From the NCBI RefSeq assembly GCF_000276665.1, contig NW_004955459.1, positions 14,483,796 to 14,547,795 on the forward strand: a stretch of DNA of 64,000 nucleotides, written 5' to 3'. The notes beneath the pieces are model-generated. The model saw only the letters and a program-made list of their open reading frames with translations, was not told where the DNA came from and did not search any database. Source of the stretch: Chinchilla lanigera. Taxonomy: Eukaryota > Chordata > Mammalia > Rodentia > Chinchillidae. Position numbers and translations under genes: made by a program. Positions 58,457 through 64,000 of the stretch are shown one piece after another; within the stretch, counting starts at the first letter, position 1, and each line of letters opens with the position of its first letter.

Positions 58457-59998
58457 AAATAAGACTCAGGAGAAATGGTGGTGAGTGCATATCCACTTAT
58501 CACTTTCTAGATTCTGACCTGGTCTACTCTATCCTAAGAACTTCAATTATATTCCAATTTAGTTACATACACACCATGAGTATTTGATGCTCACGATTAT
58601 GAATTTTCGATACTCAGACTTCTGAAATAAAAATCATCACCCTGGACACAATCCCGGTTGTAATTTAAAATGTAGTACTTTACTGAGTATAATGCAAGAC
58701 AAATGGGCCACATCCTTTTCCAGCTCATTTAGCTGCCTCATTTTCATCTTCCAGAACAAACACATTCTCTTATTGTCACCTCTTACTGAGAGTTTGTTCC
58801 TTGCAGGTGCAGCTCACAACATCGGTGTCCCTCGTATAACTCATACAACACCCAATCTAATTTTCTTAATGAGGAGATACAAAGTATTTTCTATGAGATC
58901 TGTGTACACAAATTTAGTCCATAATTCCAGTGTTGATACACATATGGAAGCCAGGCATTACCTCCACCTTTGCTTAGAAATGAGAAATCTCTAACAGACA
59001 CAGTAGCTTTGCATCTGTGGAAAAGTCATTTCTTCTTTTTCAATCGTGAACAGCATGGCAATCAAAGAAATGGCAAAGAGCAAAAAGGTATACATGAAGA
59101 AGAAGCTCACTACCCTTTTGGATGAGATAAGACAGTTGAGGAGATGGAAGCGTGGGAAGCAAGGAGGTTTAGACGGGTCGTTCATGAAAGGCAAACCCAC
59201 TGTCCTACCTCAGACAATGGGGCAACCATCTTTGTAAATCTGCTGGTGCTTCTCCTGAGTAGTGGCTTCCAGTCACAGGGCTGGGAAAGCAATACATTGT
59301 GGCAATACTCAAGTACACTTCTCAAGACACATTTTTTTTCTCCATCATTGTATCACATGTAACCTAATAAAGGAGATGATAATAAAAGTAGAACACTAAT
59401 GTTTCTATGCACTTTCTTCATTCATTCACTTAAAAAAACAAGTTATACAGCTAATAGGTAAGTTACTAAAGAATTTATAAGAGACCTTTGCTGATTTGAG
59501 GCATGCTGATTCACCTCTGCAGCCTCCATACAATGTGCCTTCTGCCCTGAGCCATGTCCCTTTCCGTCCCCTGGCTGTTCCTGTGGATGACCATCCTGGT
59601 AATAAGAGTTCTATTCCCTTCTGCACTACACCCTTACATCACTCAAGTTGGTTCACTCTTCTGCTAGCTTTACACTGCCAACACCCTTCTTACTAATTTC
59701 TCTTTAGTGAAAAGAAAGAAAAGAAATTTCTAATTTGGCTTCTATGTGCTGCCCAAGTTCTCTATCTATAGAATAGAAAAGGTGGTTGTGAGTGAAAACA
59801 TATGGATCATCAAAATGCAATTTTTCATGCTGTAGATTGGCCAACCCCAAGACGAATCTCAACCTTTATACATCAAGCTTAAAATATTCAAACTGATTCC
59901 ACCATAGAATTTTATACAGTTGCTCCCTGTGATGTCTGTCTGTGATGCATACATAATGGTCCTTCCACCAAATTGCCTCCTTAGTTACCCATCTTTAA
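58457..59998. other. No recognisable gene or transposon
   Basis: About 1.5 kb with overlapping 60-100-codon frames on both strands, none with a recognisable domain or splice context. Confidence 0.45.
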
Positions 59999-60300
59999 GC
60001 TCTCATTAACAAAAGTAGCTATGACTTATGAAGTCCTTCCTCTGTCATGGGTACTGTTCTGATGCTTTATATGTACTAAGTCAGTCCTCAGAGGAAGAGC
60101 CTCTTATCATCACTTTACATGTATTAACTCAGTATTATTTCCATTCAACTCTTTATGGCATTCAATATACAGAGAGATTAAGTAAATTGCTCAAGGTCAC
60201 GCAGTTACCAAGTGACAGATTTGAGAGTTAAATCCAAACAGTGTGGCTCCAGAGAGCCCAGGTTCTTAACAATTAAACTGTTTGGTTAACCCCAGGACTC
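59999..60300 (-). repeat. MIR element, unusually long and well preserved
   Basis: Follows the MIR reverse complement nearly end to end: 'ggtactgttctgatgcttta' then 'tatgtactaagtcag', 'cttatcatcactttaca', 'acagagagattaagtaaatt' then 'gctcaaggtcacgcag', 'gagagttaaatccaaacagt' then 'gtggctccagagagcccagg', and 'ttcttaacaattaaactgtt'. Confidence 0.88.
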
Positions 60301-62125
60301 ACTACAAATCAAGAGTCTTAATTTCTGTGTTCTTACATCCTTAAGAAATAAATGTTTTCACGGTTTTGTTGGATAAGTGAAACTTACCTTTGCTGAACCT
60401 TCGTATAAAAGATGAGGCAGACACAACTGCCTGTCCAGATGCCAAGGAGTTGCTTTTAAAAGCTCTTCTACCTCTCTCCTAGCTTAGGGTACTATGATTC
60501 ATACTACTTTGGGCAGCAGAATAAAATGTATGCATAAATGAAACTGTTACTTAGATAATGAGTTTTGACGTGATGCGATTTGTGAAGATGATGAGGATGG
60601 AGAAATTCTGTTTTGATTTTTATTACTTCAATCCTTCCAAAGATGCTGCCTCTCTTCTACGTTACCACATAGACTGTGTGAGGATTCTAACTCCCCAGTA
60701 GTATCCTATTACCAAACACAGGTTCTTCACCTTTGATGATCTCATACTGACATATATGTCCCAATATATGTTACATATACATGTTATATATGTTATATAT
60801 ATGTTAATACATGTTATATATGCATATTAGATATGTGTTTTATGATATCACAAGCAAGCCCAAATTTGCTAAGAGAAATCTGAGCTCTAATTACCTTTGT
60901 TCTGTATCCAAAATATCACCTAGTATGATTAGTAACCTAAAAAGAACAAAACTAAGCAGTCCTGAACTCTCTCTACACTCCCCAATTTTTAATCACATTG
61001 TGATGTGAACTGTGGGGAATTTTCAAATGCCAAGTCAAGCATGGCTGGGCAGTAAAGACTATAAAACTTCAGGGGGAATCCATATTCACATGAAAGAGCA
61101 GGAGCCATTCAGATTATTTTAACATTCCAGAATACGCATTTGATTGAAACATTTTCTGTTGTAGTTGTCTTTGAAAGGAAAGATGAATGAGCATATATCA
61201 CTTTGGGTGAATTCTCCAGAAACTATAATCTACAACTACTGCATTTATGTGAAACTGTCTTTTACTTTAAAGGTCATGGCTGTATAATTCTTATTTTTAG
61301 CAAGCAGAAATATTTTTCAAATGTGTAACCCAATTTTATTGTTCATTTTTAAATATTCATTGTGTATGTGATAGGCTAGAAATTTGAAATTCAAATTACT
61401 TCCTTTCTTTTTATTCTTAGCAAAATCATCTATGAGTAAGAGCTGCAGTTCATTTATAACAAAAACAAATAAAATAAACTTCATAACTCAACATGAACTA
61501 ATTAAAATTATTTGCAAGCTCACACTTACAGATGAATAAACTATAAATTTCAGTTGCATAACTCAGATTCTTTCTAGTTTATTTTAGGAAAATTATTCAT
61601 CTACTGAGTCATTGACTCATAGACCTGAGGAAAAAAACATTAAAGTTCACCTCCTACAAAGTCCTCGTGTTATCAGTGTGATCTGTAACAGTTACTCAGC
61701 AAGTACAAGGTCATTTTCTGGTAGGTTGCAAAGCTAGAAATCAAATTAATGTCTACTACTTCTAAGCTCTTTGCACCAATAAACACTAGGTCAAGTCATA
61801 GAAGATATGGAGTAGATCCAGAATTTCATGGTCAAGATCTAAGTAGGGGACCTTGTCTCAAACCTAAGAACTAGGATTACAAGGAGTACTATGTCTCGTG
61901 TATGGTCTCTAGTTGGTAAGAATACATTGTTCCCATTTATCTTTTGCAAGATCAACAGCAGAGTGGCATTTTTCTATGAAAAGGTATCACAATTTTCATC
62001 AACTGATGCATACAGACTGTAAATATGAAGCACATTTGATATGATGTTTCTTATTATAAGTATCCATTCACTGTGACAGTGGTAAAAGGGGAAACATGGC
62101 TCACCCACTGTCCTCCTCCTTCCTT
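60301..62125. other. AT-rich sequence without a recognisable gene; one TA-rich low-complexity run
   Basis: 60751-60835 is built of imperfect CATGTTATATATG-like units. The remainder is unique-looking, with frames of about 65 codons or fewer. Confidence 0.5.
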
Positions 62126-62525
62126 GGTTCGTGCACCAGCTTCCCAGGGCTGCCCTAACAGTATACCACAAACTGGGGAGCTTAAAGTTACATAAATTTA
62201 TTCAGATTTCTGGAAACTAAATTGGAAATCATGGTGTTGGTGGGGCCATGCTGTCTCTCTAGGGTCTGAGGAAGGATCCATTCTGTTTTCCGTGGTTGGC
62301 ACAATATTTGACATTATTTGCCTGTTGTGGATCGTTTCAGTTTCTGTGCTCTGTCTTCACAACGCTTTCTTTGCTCTGCATATGACATCTACTGCATGCA
62401 TCTCCAGGATTGTCTTTCCTCATAAGGAAGCTGTTCTAATCCAAGGTAACTTCATTTCTGCAAAGTTAATTAGATTCACAAAATCTGTATTTACAAAAAG
62501 ATTACATTGTGGAATGTGACATAAG
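62126..62525 (-). repeat. MLT1-type MaLR LTR
   Basis: 'caccagcttcccagggctgc', 'cctaacagtataccacaaac' then 'tggggagctta', 'ataaatttattcagatttct', 'ggtgttggtggggccatgct', 'cataaggaagctgttctaat' then 'ccaaggtaacttcat', and 'aagattacattgtggaatgt'. This is the MLT1 reverse complement in order. The 75-codon frame within (62292-62519) is not a gene. Confidence 0.8.
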
Positions 62526-63613
62526 TTATAAAGCCTTAGATTTCAATATATTTTGAAGAGAATACTAGTCAATCCACTGATATTCAACTAGATCATTATT
62601 CTTTTCATTAAAGACAATCTGCTGCAAGAAAAAAATGGATGTATTTTTGAATAATTGTTTTTTAAATGAATCATAAGTATTTGAGAAATTCAGAGAAAAG
62701 TGAATATAAAACAGTCAGGTATGATGGCAAATGCCATTACTTGGCTAGTTATGAGGATATTTTTAAATGCCAGAGGTAACACTATATCTTCACTATGTCA
62801 ACAGATGTAGCCAGTGCAAAGGTCAGGTGCTCCTGGCCCTTCAGTTACCCCTTATTACAATTCATTTTTTAATTTTGTGCTTTAATTTTTGTTTACTAGA
62901 GAGTTTTAAATTATTCTCAACCTCCTATCATATGCATTTATCTGAGAAATTCTGAGATTCTCTCAGTATCAGTATTCACGGGACAGAAACAGTCTAAGTG
63001 CCTGACATTGATTAGAGTATGCACATGTCTTAGAAGATACAGAAGTTCCAGTCAGTAGTAAGTGTCAACACATACACATGGCGCGAACTATGAGACACAT
63101 TTACTATGATATTCAGTTTACCCCTTTACCTGGTATAAAGTTTTACATTTCTTTTTCATTGTTGAATCCAGTAGTCCAAGAATATCAGGAAAAACATTGA
63201 ATTTATTGAGAAGTCAAACTACTAGATTTCCACCCCAATCCTAGGTGATTATGCTTATAGTTAAGGGCATCTGTCTACCTGTAATGAAGTCCTTTTCTTC
63301 CTGCTCAGAATTCCTTTGTATCAGTTCAGAATTCTATGACAGAAATTTAACATCTAGTATGAGCTTATTTTTCCAGACTTATTTGCCATAACTTTTCCTC
63401 ATATTCCTCATTTCTTAGCTAACACTTCTTTTCAATGTCTTCTCAGTAGTAACCAATCGGCCAGCCAAACTCTACTCAAACGCTCACATAGTCTCTTTAC
63501 CAGGTCAAATATTATGTCTCTCCTCATTTCCAAATTCTGCCTATCCTCAAGGCCAGTTCAAATAAGAAATATTTAATGGAATGTATGAGCCCCAGGTTAC
63601 CTTTTCCTTCTTA
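62526..63613. other. No recognisable gene; possible B1 scrap
   Basis: 62714-62770 ('gtcaggtatgatggcaaatg' then 'ccattacttggctagttatg') may be the 5' end of a decayed B1 (gccaggcatggtggc...), but it is too short to be sure. The rest is unique-looking. Confidence 0.4.
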
Positions 63614-63662
63614 GCACACACACACACACACACACACACATGCGCGCACACACACTCACATA
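63614..63662. repeat. (CA)n microsatellite with TGCGCG interruption
   Basis: About 13 CA units, then ATGCGCG, then more CA. Alternating purine-pyrimidine throughout, so capable of Z-DNA formation in principle. Confidence 0.95.
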
Positions 63663-63663
63663 T

Positions 63664-64000
63664 TGTTATGGTTTGAGTAAGTGTCCTGCGGTGGTCTATA
63701 TATTAAAGGCTTGGTCCCCAACCTGTGAAGATATGAGCAGATGAGGAAGCTTTAAAGGCTGAGGCTGAGTGGAAGACCCTTGATCATTTGGAGCAGGTCC
63801 TAACGGTACTGTAGTCCTTTCCTCTTGCTCTTTCTTTTCCTTGCCTGCCATGTGTTCCTGCCATGTTGTGCTGACCCCTACAGGACCAAATGCAGCAGGG
63901 ACAACCAATCATGGACTGGAATCTCCAAAAATGTGAGGCAAAGTAAGCTTTTCTTCTCTGTAAGTTCACTATCATAAGTATTTGTTGTAGTGATGCAAAT
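63664..64000 (+). repeat. MaLR LTR, cut by the window end
   Basis: Starts TGTTATGGTTTGAGTAAGTGTCC, continues 'aaaggcttggtccccaacct', 'cttgatcatttggagcaggt' and 'accaatcatggactggaatc' then 'tccaaaaatgtgaggcaaag', and reaches the 3' part near the window edge. Typical MST/THE1-like order. The two overlapping minus-strand frames here are artefacts. Whether it is solo or part of a longer element cannot be seen. Confidence 0.85.

Overview
The window is mammalian nuclear DNA, AT-rich, with no recognisable protein-coding exon, no CpG island and no functional structural RNA gene. Every open frame is short (the longest is 189 codons and lies entirely in a SINE plus a purine microsatellite). I read it as intergenic or deep-intronic sequence from a rodent. 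The rodent assignment rests on about a dozen ID elements (tRNA-Ala-derived SINEs), several with exact target-site duplications and intact internal Pol III boxes, plus a few B1 (7SL-derived) SINEs and one B1-dID-like composite. I see no B2 or B4 elements, and the IDs carry a distinctive tail of GAGAAAAACC followed by A's. This points to a rodent outside the mouse/rat lineage (hystricomorph, castorimorph or sciuromorph). I cannot name the species from sequence alone.

Layout. 1-9.9 kb: old MIR, L2 and L1M fragments, one hAT-type DNA transposon relic, three ID insertions and a CA-rich microsatellite. 9.94-12.58 kb: a complete two-LTR MaLR-type retrotransposon on the minus strand. 12.6-27.4 kb: mostly unique AT-rich sequence with MIRs, four IDs (one truncated at its 5' end), a DNA transposon relic ending in a 47-bp tandem duplication, and purine/pyrimidine tracts. 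27.4-36.1 kb: plus-strand L1 3' end, solo MaLR LTR, minus-strand L1 3' UTR fragment, B1, several microsatellites, and a B1-dID-like composite whose linker is a 255-bp purine tract. 36-41 kb: mostly unique, with a second hAT relic and MIRs. 41.2-43.85 kb: a 5'-truncated minus-strand L1 with about 2 kb of decayed ORF2. 44.6-52.2 kb: IDs, a B1 nested in an old L1, a pair of related ~175-bp segments, and (TC)n and (GGAA)n arrays. 52.7-54.4 kb: a second minus-strand L1. 55.5-64 kb: an (ATTCT)n pentanucleotide array, the most intact ID copy, an 81-bp hAT miniature element, MaLR/MLT1 LTRs, MIR and L2 fragments, and a (CA)n repeat.

The features do not form a pathway or operon. They are a layered record of retrotransposition: ancient L2/MIR, then L1M and DNA transposons, then MaLR LTRs, then L1 and B1, then ID. 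I found no previously undescribed biological system. The points most worth checking are the paired segment at 47 kb, the expanded B1-dID, the two-LTR MaLR with a duplication inside each LTR, the 81-bp hAT element, and the young ID subfamily. Family names come from remembered consensus sequences and were not verified by a database search.
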